Positions 50,156-59,255 of a DNA stretch of 64,000 nt are shown piece by piece. The stretch is from an uncultured Clostridia bacterium (lineage in GTDB: Bacteria > Bacillota > Clostridia > Christensenellales > Borkfalkiaceae). How positions within the stretch are numbered: position 1 is the first letter of the stretch; every line of letters starts with the position of its first letter. The notes beneath the pieces were generated by a model, which worked only from the letters and a program-made list of their open reading frames with translations, ran no database searches and had not been told where the DNA came from. The stretch spans positions 1 through 64,000 of the forward strand of contig CALWCH010000004.1 of the NCBI GenBank assembly GCA_944376335.1, in the 5' to 3' direction. The position numbers were made by a program, and so were the translations under genes.

Positions 50156-51268
50156 ATGGCATTCTTCAAAAAAAATCCCAACGAAACGGCATATCACGAG
50201 GGGAAGAAGCACTTTACAGACGTCATCAAGAACACGGGCGAGGGCGGACTTCTCATCTGGCGGCAGCCCGAGGAGGACTTCAATACCAATTCAACGCTCA
50301 TCGTCATGCCGGGCGAACAGGCACTGTTCATCAACGGCGGCACCATCGAGCAGATTTTCGGCGAGGGGACCTACCGCCTCACGACGGGCAACTATCCCTT
50401 CATCAGCAGGCTGAGGAACGTTCTCACGGGCGGCATCAGCGTGTTCCACTGCGTCGTCTATTTTGTGCGGACGGCGCACAGCGTCGAGATCCGTTGGGGA
50501 ACAGATTCTCCCATCCAGGTGCGCGATAAGCTGCTCGGCATTGCGACCAAACTCCGTGCGCGGGGCTCCTATAAGGTCGCGATCGAAAACCCTGCGCTCT
50601 TTTTGCAGAAGTTGGTCGGCAGCAACATCCGTTTTCAGGAGCAGGAGGCGCTCAACGCCTATTTTGTCTCCGAATTTCAAAGCAAGATAAAGTCGGTCAT
50701 CGCAAGGGCGGTCAATGCATCGGACGCGGAGCTTCTCGGCATCGATGCGCGCCTCGATGAATTTTCCGATACCATTCAGCCGTACATGCAGGAGATCTTG
50801 TCTCAATACGGGCTGCGCTGCGTGCGGTTTGCGGTGTCCGCCATCGACCTTGACGACAGTGAACTGCGCAGAAAGTACGACGAGATCGGCATGCGGGCGC
50901 TCGAGGAGCGGCGCATGGCGGCGGCAAAGGCTGCGGGCCAGCGCGATACGATGGATATCCTCGGCGACGATTGGGGGAAGCAGCAGTCGGCAGATATTCT
51001 GCGCGACCTTGCCAACAACCAGAGCGCGGGCGCGTTGGGCGCCATGGGCGCGGGCGTCGGCATGGGGCTTACGGCGGGCACCGCGTTCGGTGAAATGGCG
51101 GGGCAGATACTCGAGCCGGTGCCATCTCCCCGCGGGAATGAGGCGAAGGCCGCGGCTGCGGAGGACCCCGTCGAAACGCTCACAAAGCTCAAGCGCATGC
51201 TGGATGCGGGGCTCATCGAAAAGAGCGAGTACGACGCCAAGAAGGCGGAGATCCTGCGCCGTATGTGA
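50156..51268 (+). CDS. SPFH-domain protein with C-terminal SHOCT motif
   Basis: This 370-aa protein is of the SPFH/YdjI-like (virion-core-like) group. The SPFH domain covers about residues 40-250 (LIVMPGEQALFINGG, then TDSPIQVRDKLLGI, and a coiled-coil segment ELRRKYDEIGMRALEERRMAAAKAAG). A Gly/Ala-rich linker and a C-terminal SHOCT helix pair (LTKLKRMLDAGLIEKSEYDAKKAEIL) follow. Such proteins assemble into membrane-associated scaffolds linked to envelope stress. It starts 44 bp after the TPR gene with GGGGGTCAC only, a weak RBS. Confidence 0.88.
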   Translation: MAFFKKNPNETAYHEGKKHFTDVIKNTGEGGLLIWRQPEEDFNTNSTLIVMPGEQALFINGGTIEQIFGEGTYRLTTGNYPFISRLRNVLTGGISVFHCVVYFVRTAHSVEIRWGTDSPIQVRDKLLGIATKLRARGSYKVAIENPALFLQKLVGSNIRFQEQEALNAYFVSEFQSKIKSVIARAVNASDAELLGIDARLDEFSDTIQPYMQEILSQYGLRCVRFAVSAIDLDDSELRRKYDEIGMRALEERRMAAAKAAGQRDTMDILGDDWGKQQSADILRDLANNQSAGALGAMGAGVGMGLTAGTAFGEMAGQILEPVPSPRGNEAKAAAAEDPVETLTKLKRMLDAGLIEKSEYDAKKAEILRRM

Positions 51269-51277
51269 GAGGGCGGT

Positions 51278-51964
51278 ATGAAACTCAAAGTCATCAAACT
51301 CGTCTTTTACGCCGTTTTCCCCGTGCTGTTCAACGTGTTGTTCTTCGTGCTCGGCGGAACGCAGCACCTCTCATCCGTTTGGCTCTCCTACGGGTGCATC
51401 CACTTCGCTTACCTCATCGCAGTCGTTGTCTCGGCGTTCGCGGGGAGGAAGCACCGCGCCGAAGTCCTCCGCTTCACGGCAGGGGAGATCGCATTTGCGT
51501 ACTTTTGCGCCGAGCTCATCGCGGGCATCGTCTTTATCGTGCTCTCCCTGGAGGACATCACGGCGGCGCTCATCGTGCAGATCGTGTTGTTCTGCATCTT
51601 CCTTCTTGCATTTTCGTGGAACGCATGGCACGACGCGCGCACGGCGGCCGAGGAGGGCAGGCGGGCGGAAGAAGTCGGATTTATCAGAAGGGCCTCCCTT
51701 CGGGCAAAGCAGCTTTCAGTCGGCACGCGGGATGATGCCCTTCGCCGCAAGCTGGAAGCGATGTACGACGTCATCCGCTCCTCCCCGTCGCGTTCGCCGC
51801 AGTCCGCAAAGGGGCTTGAGGGGAAAGTGATGGAGATGCTCGACGCGCTCGCAGAGGCGCTCGAAAGCGGAGAACGGGAAGAGGCGGAAGCTCTGGCGGA
51901 GCGGATCGTGCTTGCCATGCAGGAGCGAAACGAAAAGGCCGCCGTTCTCAACGATAAACTGTAA
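51278..51964 (+). CDS. Membrane protein with cytoplasmic coiled-coil tail
   Basis: This 228-aa protein has four transmembrane segments in the first 125 residues, then a charged, Glu/Arg/Ala-rich helical tail of about 100 residues predicted to form coiled coil. I do not recognise the family. It starts 9 bp after the SPFH gene with GAGGGCGG, so cotranscription is very likely. Its tail might contact the SPFH scaffold. Confidence 0.75.
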   Translation: MKLKVIKLVFYAVFPVLFNVLFFVLGGTQHLSSVWLSYGCIHFAYLIAVVVSAFAGRKHRAEVLRFTAGEIAFAYFCAELIAGIVFIVLSLEDITAALIVQIVLFCIFLLAFSWNAWHDARTAAEEGRRAEEVGFIRRASLRAKQLSVGTRDDALRRKLEAMYDVIRSSPSRSPQSAKGLEGKVMEMLDALAEALESGEREEAEALAERIVLAMQERNEKAAVLNDKL

Positions 51965-51985
51965 AATAAAAAAGGGAGATACAAT

Positions 51986-52810
51986 ATGAAAAAAAAGAGA
52001 CCCATTTTGGACCCTGCAAAGCGCTATTTCCGCTATCAGGAAGACCGTCAGCCCGTCATCGAGCGGACGCCCGAGCAGAAGAAGATCTTCGATGAATACT
52101 TCGTCATCGAAAACGAAGCTTACGGGAAGATGCCGCTGCTCATTGCAGGGCTCATCCTCCTTGTCGTCGGCATCATTCTGGCGCTTGCAGGCATGAAGAC
52201 GATCGCGCTCATCATCAGCGGATGTGTCGCAGCGGTCGTCGGCATTGTCCTTCTCTATCTCTACAGGAAGCACAAGACATATAAACCCAAGATGGTCATG
52301 ACGGATATGGAGTTCGAGACGCTTGTAAAAAAGAAGATCGAAGAACTCAACGTTCCCAAGCTGGGCATGGAGCGCCTCGGGCTGGATCCCGATGAAGTGC
52401 GCGAGATCGCACCCATCACGCTGCGCGATAAGGCGATCACAGATACTTCGCTCACCGTGTACGACTCCATCGAAGGGGTGATCCATTCTTCAACGCAGTG
52501 GGTCGCCGTGCTGTACTTCACCGACCACCAGCTTCTTACCTACAAGCTGTAGTTCGATATGTGCTGCAACAAGCGGGATGAGTGGACTTCGGAATTCTTC
52601 TACAACGATATCTGCGACGTCTCCACCAAGTCGGAGCGCAACATTCTCGCGCTCGGGAAAGACGATAAGAACAAGATCGAGTACGGCACCACCGCGGTCG
52701 ATATCATTTCGACCAACTCTCAGATCGGCTTCGTATTCGATTCGAATAACCCCGCAGCTGCCTCCGTGCATGCGATGAAGCAGAAGATCAAAGAGCGGAA
52801 ACAGGCATAA
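51986..52810 (+). pseudogene. Membrane protein gene interrupted by an in-frame TAG
   Basis: The reading frame encodes 188 residues, then TAG at 52550-52552, then 86 more codons in the same frame to TAA at 52810. The combined product aligns along its length with the next gene: shared RYQ.DRQPV, RLGLDPDEVREIAP, HSSTQWVA.LYFTD and FDMCCN..TEW/DEW segments. The neighbour has GAA (Glu) where this gene has TAG. The most economical reading is a recent single nonsense mutation; readthrough is possible. Two transmembrane helices lie near residues 49-92. The RBS is AAGGGAG. Confidence 0.8.
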
Positions 52811-52816
52811 GAGAGG

Positions 52817-53824
52817 GTGAGAGATATGCAAAATATGTTATTGTCGTTCTGGACATGGCTGGAGAACTTTCCGATGTGGGCGATCGTTCTCATCGTGGTC
52901 GTCGCAATCGTTGTAATATTCTTTGTCATTGTCTTTTTTGCGAGTCTCAAGGATATGATCACCATGAAGGTAAACCCGGATGAATTGGGCAAGGATGATC
53001 CCGATGCAGACGCCAAAGATCCGGGCATAGGATACTACCGCTATCAGCCCGACCGTCAGCCCGTTGTCAAACGGACGGAGCAACAGCATCGCATCTTCAG
53101 CGAGTACTTTGTCATCAAAAATTCGATCACCATGCATCCTGTCTTCTGCATTTTGGCAATTGTATTTATTCTTGCGGGCGCCTGCATGGTAGGGTTTACG
53201 CTCAAAACGATCGGTGTGGTGTTCTGGGTGGGTCTCGGGCTCATCGCGCTCGGCGTCGTTGCTTTCGTCATCTTCGATAAAACCAAAAAATGCAAGCCCG
53301 AGAAGGTCATGTCGAGCAAGGAGTACGAGGAACTCGTTTCCAAAAAGATCGCTGCACTCAATGTGCCCGATCTGGGCATGAAGCGCCTCGGGCTGGACCC
53401 CGATGAAGTGCGTGAGATCGCACCCGTCATGCTCCGCGACAAGTCGTTTACAAAGACTTCGTTCAAGGTGTACGACCCGAGCGACGGCACGCTGCATTCC
53501 TCCACGCAGTGGGTCGCCATGCTTTACTTCACCGACGAACAGCTGCTTCTCTATAAAATAGAATTCGATATGTGCTGCAACGTGCAGACGGAGTGGACGT
53601 CGGTATTCTACTATAAGGACATCTGCGACGTCTCCACGCACTTCTCCGAAAACGTCATTGCACTGGGCAAGGAGAAGTTTGCGTACCGTACGATGGACTT
53701 TGTGTTCATCACGACCAATTCCAAGATGGGCTTCTCCATGAGCGGAAAGAACCACGGGGCGGCATCCATCGCCTCCATGCGGCAGAAGATCCGCGAACGC
53801 AAACGCCCCCGCAGGCGCTATTAA
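52817..53824 (+). CDS. Membrane protein, paralogue of the interrupted gene
   Basis: This 335-aa protein has an N-terminal transmembrane helix (residues about 15-38), a short linker, and two more helices near residues 108-155. A soluble C-terminal domain of about 170 residues follows. Apart from the extra N-terminal helix it matches the preceding interrupted gene end to end. It starts 6 bp after that gene. The conserved soluble domain contains RLGLDPDEVREIAP and CCN motifs. I do not recognise a named family. It ends in a very basic RERKRPRRRY tail. Confidence 0.75.
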   Translation: MRDMQNMLLSFWTWLENFPMWAIVLIVVVAIVVIFFVIVFFASLKDMITMKVNPDELGKDDPDADAKDPGIGYYRYQPDRQPVVKRTEQQHRIFSEYFVIKNSITMHPVFCILAIVFILAGACMVGFTLKTIGVVFWVGLGLIALGVVAFVIFDKTKKCKPEKVMSSKEYEELVSKKIAALNVPDLGMKRLGLDPDEVREIAPVMLRDKSFTKTSFKVYDPSDGTLHSSTQWVAMLYFTDEQLLLYKIEFDMCCNVQTEWTSVFYYKDICDVSTHFSENVIALGKEKFAYRTMDFVFITTNSKMGFSMSGKNHGAASIASMRQKIRERKRPRRRY

Positions 53825-53900
53825 AAGCTTCCGCAAAACGCCCTCATTGCCCTCGATGTGCCAACCTCGCGCGTTTACAGGGTTTAGTCTGAATGAGTAC

Positions 53901-53927
53901 CGCGGCGCCCCGATTCGGGGCGCCGCG
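53901..53927 (+). terminator. Probable terminator hairpin
   Basis: CGCGGCGCCCCG and CGGGGCGCCGCG pair around ATT, followed only by GCGTCGTTTCG, a weak T-tract. It lies about 75 bp after the last gene of the SPFH locus; the rest of the 242-bp gap shows nothing clear. Confidence 0.5.
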
Positions 53928-54066
53928 GCGTCGTTTCGTGCGATATCTCACACTTATTGTTCTTAGAATGGCAGAAAGGTGCGCGGGCGAAAATGTCGGG
54001 AGATGTCCCCTCTTCACCCCTCACGGCAAAGATTTTTGCTTTTGCAAAAAGATTTGCGTGAATCTC

Positions 54067-55074
54067 TCAGAGGAGGGGCACGTTTTTCTCCCTGCAAACA
54101 GCAAGGGTGTTCGCGTCCCAAAGGGAGGCCTGCACCTCGCCGATGTGCGCGCAGCCGATCATCAGCATGCAGATGCGCGACTGCCCGATGCCCCCGCCCA
54201 CAGTCAAGGGCAGCTCGCCATTAAGCAGCATCTTGTGGAAGGGGAAGGCGCGGCGATAGTCGCACCCCGCGATCGAAAGCTGCTTATCGAGCGACTTCTC
54301 GTCCACGCGGATGCCCATCGACGACACCTCGAGCGCGCATCCCAGCGCCTCGTGCCAGAAGAAGAGGTCGCCGTTGAGCTGCCAGTCGTCGTAGTCGGGC
54401 GCGCGGCAGCCGTGCGGTTTTCCCGATTTGAGCGCCCCGCCGATCTGCGTCACGAACGCCGTCTTGTGCTCTCTCACAAAGGCGATCTCCCGCTCCTCGG
54501 GCGAGAGCGAGGGCCACCTGTCCTCCAGCTCCTGCGAGGAGACAAAGGCGATGTCGCGCGAAAGGGAGATAGAAATCTGCGGGAATTCCCGCTTGAGCGC
54601 CTCGCTCACGTTGCACACGGCGTTGACGATGGAGCGCACCGTTTCGTATAAAAACTCCAAATTTCTGTCCTCGCGGGAGATGATTTTCTCCCAATCCCAC
54701 TGGTCCACATAGACGGAGTGAAGATTGTCGAGCGCCTCGTCGCGGCGGACGGCGTTCATGTCGGCATAGAGGCCCTCGTGCATCTGAAAGCCGTAGCGCT
54801 TGAGCGCAAGCCGCTTCCACTTGGCGAGGGAGTGGACGATCTGCCCCTCCTTGCCGATGGCGGGAATGTCGAAGGCGACGGGCCGTTCTGTGCCGCTCAA
54901 GTCGTCGTTGAGGCCGGAATCGGCGGAGACGAAGAGGGGTGCGGAGACGCGCTTTAAGCGCAAAGAGCGCTCGAGTTCGGCCTGAAAGCCGTGTTTGATG
55001 TAGCCGATCGCGCACTGAAGGTCGTATCCCCCGAGCGCGGGCGTATAAGTTTCGGGAATGTAGATGCGGTTCAT
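54067..55074 (-). CDS. asnA: Aspartate-ammonia ligase
   Basis: This 335-aa enzyme makes asparagine from aspartate and ammonia using ATP; its fold is that of class II aminoacyl-tRNA synthetases. Typical segments are IGKEGQIVHSLAKWKR, LHSVYVDQWDWEK, and the C-terminal GGGIGQSRICMLMIGCAHIGEVQAS. I use the ATG at 55074 (MNRIYIPE), preceded by AGAGG; the longer frame lacks a conserved extension. It has its own promoter between it and tcdA. Confidence 0.95.
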   Translation of the reverse strand: MNRIYIPETYTPALGGYDLQCAIGYIKHGFQAELERSLRLKRVSAPLFVSADSGLNDDLSGTERPVAFDIPAIGKEGQIVHSLAKWKRLALKRYGFQMHEGLYADMNAVRRDEALDNLHSVYVDQWDWEKIISREDRNLEFLYETVRSIVNAVCNVSEALKREFPQISISLSRDIAFVSSQELEDRWPSLSPEEREIAFVREHKTAFVTQIGGALKSGKPHGCRAPDYDDWQLNGDLFFWHEALGCALEVSSMGIRVDEKSLDKQLSIAGCDYRRAFPFHKMLLNGELPLTVGGGIGQSRICMLMIGCAHIGEVQASLWDANTLAVCREKNVPLL

Positions 55075-55094
55075 TGGAATACCTCTTTCAAAAC

Positions 55095-55124
55095 AGTATA
55101 GCACAACTTTGATTTTTCTGTCAA
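55095..55124 (-). promoter_or_regulatory. asnA promoter
   Basis: On the minus strand TTGACA (55119-55124) and TATACT (55095-55100) are separated by 18 nt. Confidence 0.8.
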
Positions 55125-55197
55125 ATGCGAGAGGGGCGGCGGCGCGAAAAATTGCGCTCTCGGGCAAAAAAACCGCTCATTTCGCCGCGGGAGGGGC

Positions 55198-55941
55198 TCA
55201 GCGTACGCCCGAAAGGTCCTTGATGGCTTCCCCCGCAAGGATGAGCCCCATCACCGAGGGCACAAAGGCGACGCTCCCCGGCACGGGTTTTGCGCCGCGT
55301 TCGCCCTCAAAAGAGCCGCCGAAGTCGGGCAGGTGCGGCTCTTCCTTGGAATAGATCGCCTTGACGCCCGTAATGCCGCGCTTTTTGAGCTCCCTTCGCA
55401 TGACGCGCGCGAGGGGGCAGACGGACGTGTTTTCTACAAAGTCCACCTCAAAGCGGGTCGCATCCAGCTTGTTTCCCGCGCCCATCGCGCTGATCGAAGG
55501 AACGTGCGCCTGAAAGGCCCCCTCCAAGATGGCGAGTTTGCCGCTCACCGTATCGATGGCGTCCACCACATAGTCAAAGGCGGAAAAGTCAACTTCGCCG
55601 ATGTTTTCGGGCATCACGAACATGTCATATGCCGTCACGCGGCAGTTGGGGGAGAGAAGGGCGATGCGCGCCTTCGCGGCTTCCACCTTCCGCATGCCGA
55701 GCGTACGCTCGTCCGCAAAAATTTGGCGGTTCAAATTGGAGAGGGCGACGGCGTCGCCGTCGAATATGTCGAGCGCCCCCACCCCCGAGCGGGCGAGTGC
55801 CTCCGCGCAGTGTCCGCCCACCCCGCCGAGCCCGAACACCGCCACGCGGGCATTTGCGAGCTTTTGCATCGCCTCATCGCCGAGAAGCGCGCGCGTGCGG
55901 GAAAAGCGCTCCCTGTCTCTTTCGTTGTCGAAGATGTTCAT
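55198..55941 (-). CDS. tcdA: tRNA threonylcarbamoyladenosine dehydratase (ThiF/MoeB-like)
   Basis: This 247-aa E1-like enzyme uses ATP to cyclise t6A37 in tRNA. The nucleotide motif is VFGLGGVGGHCAEAL near residue 35, followed by NLNRQIFAD, then AMGAGNKLD and CPLARVMRRELKKRGI, characteristic of TcdA (YgdL/CsdL) rather than MoeB or ThiF. No zinc-binding CxxC pairs are seen, as expected for TcdA. No sulfur-carrier gene is nearby. Confidence 0.9.
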   Translation of the reverse strand: MNIFDNERDRERFSRTRALLGDEAMQKLANARVAVFGLGGVGGHCAEALARSGVGALDIFDGDAVALSNLNRQIFADERTLGMRKVEAAKARIALLSPNCRVTAYDMFVMPENIGEVDFSAFDYVVDAIDTVSGKLAILEGAFQAHVPSISAMGAGNKLDATRFEVDFVENTSVCPLARVMRRELKKRGITGVKAIYSKEEPHLPDFGGSFEGERGAKPVPGSVAFVPSVMGLILAGEAIKDLSGVR

Positions 55942-56056
55942 ATAAAAATACTACCATGTTTTGGGGCGGCTGTCAACTTTGATGGCGTCGCTTCCCGAAA
56001 TACGGAGAAATCGCCCGAAGGTGCGCCTCGCGTTTTTGAGAAAATGGCGCAAACCC

Positions 56057-56085
56057 TTTACAAAACCAATAAATCGTGTTATAAT
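56057..56085 (+). promoter_or_regulatory. Promoter of the nrdR-ispG operon
   Basis: TTTACA (56057-56062) and TATAAT (56080-56085) are separated by 17 nt. Confidence 0.8.
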
Positions 56086-56151
56086 GCCATATGGATATAT
56101 AGTGCCCCCGCAAGAGGACGTACGCAAAATAAGGGGGAAAGGGAGACATAT

Positions 56152-56646
56152 ATGCGCTGTTTATACTGCAACTGCACGGAGAGCAAGGTCATCGATTCCC
56201 GCTCGGCGGACGACGACCGCACCATTCGCCGCCGCCGCGAGTGCATGGGCTGCGGCAGACGCTTTACGACGTACGAGACCATCGAGGTCCAGCCCATCCT
56301 CGTCGTCAAGAACGACGGTACCCGTCAGGCGTTCGACGTGAGCAAGATCAAGCGCGGCATCATCAAGGCGTGCGAGAAGCGCCCCGTTCCCATCGAGAAG
56401 ATCGATGCCCTCGCCGACGACATCGCAAAGAAGCTGTATAATTCGATGGCGCAGGAAGTCTCCTCCAAGCAGATCGGCGAGATGGTCATGGAGGGGCTCA
56501 AGGAGCTCGACGAAGTCGCCTATGTGCGCTATGCCTCCGTCTACCGCTCCTTCAAGGACATCTCCTCCTTCATGCGCGAACTGCAGCAGATGATGGAGTA
56601 CAAGGCCGAAGAACAGAAGGCGGAAAAGCACGCCGAAAAGGACTGA
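56152..56646 (+). CDS. nrdR: Ribonucleotide reductase repressor NrdR
   Basis: This 164-aa protein has the N-terminal zinc ribbon CLYCNC...CMGCGRRF (residues 3-37) and an ATP-cone domain starting near VVKNDGTRQAFD. It senses dATP/ATP and represses ribonucleotide reductase genes at NrdR boxes. The start at 56152 follows GGGAGACAT. It lies 1 bp before ispG, so the two are cotranscribed. Confidence 0.96.
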   Translation: MRCLYCNCTESKVIDSRSADDDRTIRRRRECMGCGRRFTTYETIEVQPILVVKNDGTRQAFDVSKIKRGIIKACEKRPVPIEKIDALADDIAKKLYNSMAQEVSSKQIGEMVMEGLKELDEVAYVRYASVYRSFKDISSFMRELQQMMEYKAEEQKAEKHAEKD

Positions 56647-56647
56647 T

Positions 56648-57697
56648 ATGACGAAACAAGTCATGGTGGGGGGCGTTCGCGTCGGCGGCGGTGCGCCCGT
56701 TTCCGTACAGAGCATGACCACGAAAAAGACGGGCGGCGTAGAGGAGTGCGTCGCCCAAGTTTTGCGCCTCGAAGAGGCGGGGTGCGACATCGTGCGCGTC
56801 GCCGTTTCCGACGAAGCGGATGCGAAGGCTTTGCCCCTCGTCAAGGCAAGGGTGCATGTGCCCATTGTCGCCGACATCCACTTTTCCCCGCGGCTTGCCG
56901 TGATGGCGGTCGAGGGGGGAGCAGATAAATTGCGCATCAACCCGGGGAACATCGGCGGGGAGAGGGAAATCGCCCTCGTTGCGGACTGCGTCAAGGCGCA
57001 CCATATCCCCGTGCGCGTGGGGGCGAACACGGGCAGCATCGAGCCGCACTTTTTAAGGGAGTACGGAAGATGTGCCCGCGCCCTCGTCGAAAGCGCCCTC
57101 TATAACGTCAACATTTTGGAAAAGCACGGCGTTTGTGACATCGTCATCTCCGTCAAGGCGAGCGATGTGCCCCTCACCGTGGAGGCATATGAGCTTTTAG
57201 CAAAGTGCACGGACTATCCCCTGCATGTCGGCGTGACGGAGGCGGGCACCGAGCGCGCGGGGCTCATCAAGAGCAGCTGCGGAATAGGGGCGCTGCTCCT
57301 TCGCGGCATCGGCGATACCATCCGCGTCTCGCTCACCGCCGACCCCGTCAAAGAAGTCTATGCAGGCCACGATATTCTGCGCGCCTGCGGGCTGGAAACG
57401 CAGTTCGTCGAAGTCGTCTCCTGCCCCACTTGCGGGCGGTGCCGCTACGACTGCATGGCGCTTGCCGACAAGGTCGCTTCGCGCGTCCATGCCGTGAGAA
57501 AGAAGCTCAAAGTCGCCGTGATGGGCTGTGTTGTCAACGGCCCGGGCGAGGCGAAGGAGTGCGACTTGGGCATTGCGGGCGGGAGTGAGTACTGCGTCAT
57601 TTTCGAGAAGGGCAAAGAGAACGTGCGCGTTCCCGCAGGCGAGGCGGAAGGGGCGTTCTTTGCCCGCCTCGAACAGCTTTTGAAGGAGACAACATGA
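56648..57697 (+). CDS. ispG: 4-hydroxy-3-methylbut-2-enyl diphosphate synthase (flavodoxin)
   Basis: This 349-aa IspG (GcpE) carries out the penultimate step of the MEP isoprenoid pathway. The TIM-barrel start is PVSVQSMTT, with DIVRVAV and VADIHF following. The C-terminal 4Fe-4S cysteines lie in SCPTCGRCRYDC and GCVVNGPGEAKECDLGIAGG. It is the short bacterial form. It ends overlapping the next gene by 4 nt (ATGA), an arrangement that in Firmicutes often continues with polC. Confidence 0.96.
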   Translation: MTKQVMVGGVRVGGGAPVSVQSMTTKKTGGVEECVAQVLRLEEAGCDIVRVAVSDEADAKALPLVKARVHVPIVADIHFSPRLAVMAVEGGADKLRINPGNIGGEREIALVADCVKAHHIPVRVGANTGSIEPHFLREYGRCARALVESALYNVNILEKHGVCDIVISVKASDVPLTVEAYELLAKCTDYPLHVGVTEAGTERAGLIKSSCGIGALLLRGIGDTIRVSLTADPVKEVYAGHDILRACGLETQFVEVVSCPTCGRCRYDCMALADKVASRVHAVRKKLKVAVMGCVVNGPGEAKECDLGIAGGSEYCVIFEKGKENVRVPAGEAEGAFFARLEQLLKETT

Positions 57698-59211
57698 GGC
57701 AGAAGGAATACTTAGAGCGCATCCGCGAGATCCCCGCGCTCTCCCGCGCCGTCTTAAAGAAGCTCATTGTCGAGGGCGGGAGCGTGTGTTTTCACCTCGT
57801 CACCGACCTCACCTATCACGACGAGGACGTCTCTGCCGCCCGCGCCGTGTCGCAGCAATTTGTGCCCGAGGGCTGCAGAGCCGAGGTGCGCGTCGTCAAG
57901 TCCGTGCCGAGCGCCGAGGGCGTCAGGGCGCACATTGCCGATTACTTGCGGCGGGAATTTCCCTCGTCGGCGGCGTTCATCTCCCCCGACGACATCGCCG
58001 TGGAAATGGACGCGGCGGGCGGGCGGTTTTTGATCGGTGTGGCGGACTCAGAGCGCACGCGCATGGTGCGGGGGAACGTTTTAGACGCCGTCGCTTCGGA
58101 GCTTTGCCGCACCTTTCCGGGCGCATGGACGGGCGACTGCCGCTCCGTCCAGAAGGTGATGGAGGCTCCCCCCGAGGAGGAGCTTCCCCCGCCCGAGATC
58201 ATCGTCGCGCCCCGCGTCTTTCCCATCGAAAACTACGCGCCCATCGACGGCGCCAAGCCCAAACTCGCCGTGTATATCGCAGACCTTGCGGCAGGGCAGA
58301 CGAACGTCTCCGTCTGCGGCACCATCACCTTTATGGAAGAGCGCATGACGAAAAAGGAAAAGCCCTTCTTCTCCTTTACCATATCGGACGGCAGCGGGCA
58401 GCTGCGCCTTTCGTATTTCACGCGGAAGGCGACGCTCGAGAAGGTCCGTTCCTTAAAGCAGGGCGACAGCGTGTGCTTCACGGGGGAGATGGAGCTCTTC
58501 AACGGCACCCTCTCCTTCCGCCCCAAGGCGGTGGACTACGGCATGCCGCCCAAGGATTACGTGTTCGAGGCGCGCCCCTCCCGCCCCGCGCCCGCGCGCT
58601 ATACGGCGGTCATCCCCGAGCCGTGCGAGGACCTCGTGCAGGGCAAACTCTTCGGCGAGACGTCGCTGCCCGCAGGCTTTGAGAGGGAGAAGTTCGTCGT
58701 CTTCGACTTAGAGACGACCGGCCTCAACAACAACCCCGTCGCAGGGCCGATGGACCGCATCATCGAGGTGGGCGCCGTCAAAATAGAAGGGGGGAAAATT
58801 TGCGAGAAGTTCTCTTCCTTCGTCGCCTGCCCCGTGCGGCTTCCCGAGGAGATCATTCAGATCACGGGCATCACCGACGACATGCTCGTCGGCGCCCCCG
58901 ATATCAAGGACGTCATCGCGGACTTCTATAAGTTTTGTGAGGGCTGCGCGCTCGTCGGGCACAACGTGCAGTTCGACTACAAGTTCATCCACTACTACGG
59001 CGAGGAAGAGGGCTATCTCTTCGACGCGAAGACGTACGATACCGTTTCCCTCTCCCAGCAGCTCTTGCGCCTTTCCAACTACAAGCTCAACACCGTTGCC
59101 GACTACTTCGGCTTCACCTTCCGCCACCATCGGGCGTTCGACGACGCATTCGTCACCGCCAAAATTTTTCTGGAGCTTGTAAAGCGCAATGGCGGCGTTC
59201 CCAAGGCATAG
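57694..59211 (+). CDS. PolC-derived protein: N-terminal, OB and DEDDh exonuclease only
   Basis: This 505-aa protein sits where Gram-positive polC normally lies (after ispG, before rimP-nusA). Residues 1-150 resemble the PolC N-terminal region. About 185-285 form the PolC-type OB domain (ITFMEERMTKKEKPFFSFTI). A DEDDh exonuclease follows: FDLETTGL (Asp338, Glu340), HNVQFDYKF (about 423-431) and HRAFDDAF (about 478). The PHP halves that flank the exonuclease in PolC and the whole polymerase are absent, and the frame ends cleanly at TAG. All exonuclease residues are present, so it may be an active 3'-5' exonuclease. Confidence 0.85.
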   Translation: MRQKEYLERIREIPALSRAVLKKLIVEGGSVCFHLVTDLTYHDEDVSAARAVSQQFVPEGCRAEVRVVKSVPSAEGVRAHIADYLRREFPSSAAFISPDDIAVEMDAAGGRFLIGVADSERTRMVRGNVLDAVASELCRTFPGAWTGDCRSVQKVMEAPPEEELPPPEIIVAPRVFPIENYAPIDGAKPKLAVYIADLAAGQTNVSVCGTITFMEERMTKKEKPFFSFTISDGSGQLRLSYFTRKATLEKVRSLKQGDSVCFTGEMELFNGTLSFRPKAVDYGMPPKDYVFEARPSRPAPARYTAVIPEPCEDLVQGKLFGETSLPAGFEREKFVVFDLETTGLNNNPVAGPMDRIIEVGAVKIEGGKICEKFSSFVACPVRLPEEIIQITGITDDMLVGAPDIKDVIADFYKFCEGCALVGHNVQFDYKFIHYYGEEEGYLFDAKTYDTVSLSQQLLRLSNYKLNTVADYFGFTFRHHRAFDDAFVTAKIFLELVKRNGGVPKA

Positions 59212-59255
59212 CGGGGCATTTGCATGGAAAAAAGCAAAGAAGTGCAAAAAAACGC

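Noticed and set aside
51986..52810. Genome-wide recoding of TAG as an amino acid
   Set aside because: Other genes here end naturally at TAG (marR, the PolC-like gene), without homologous continuation.
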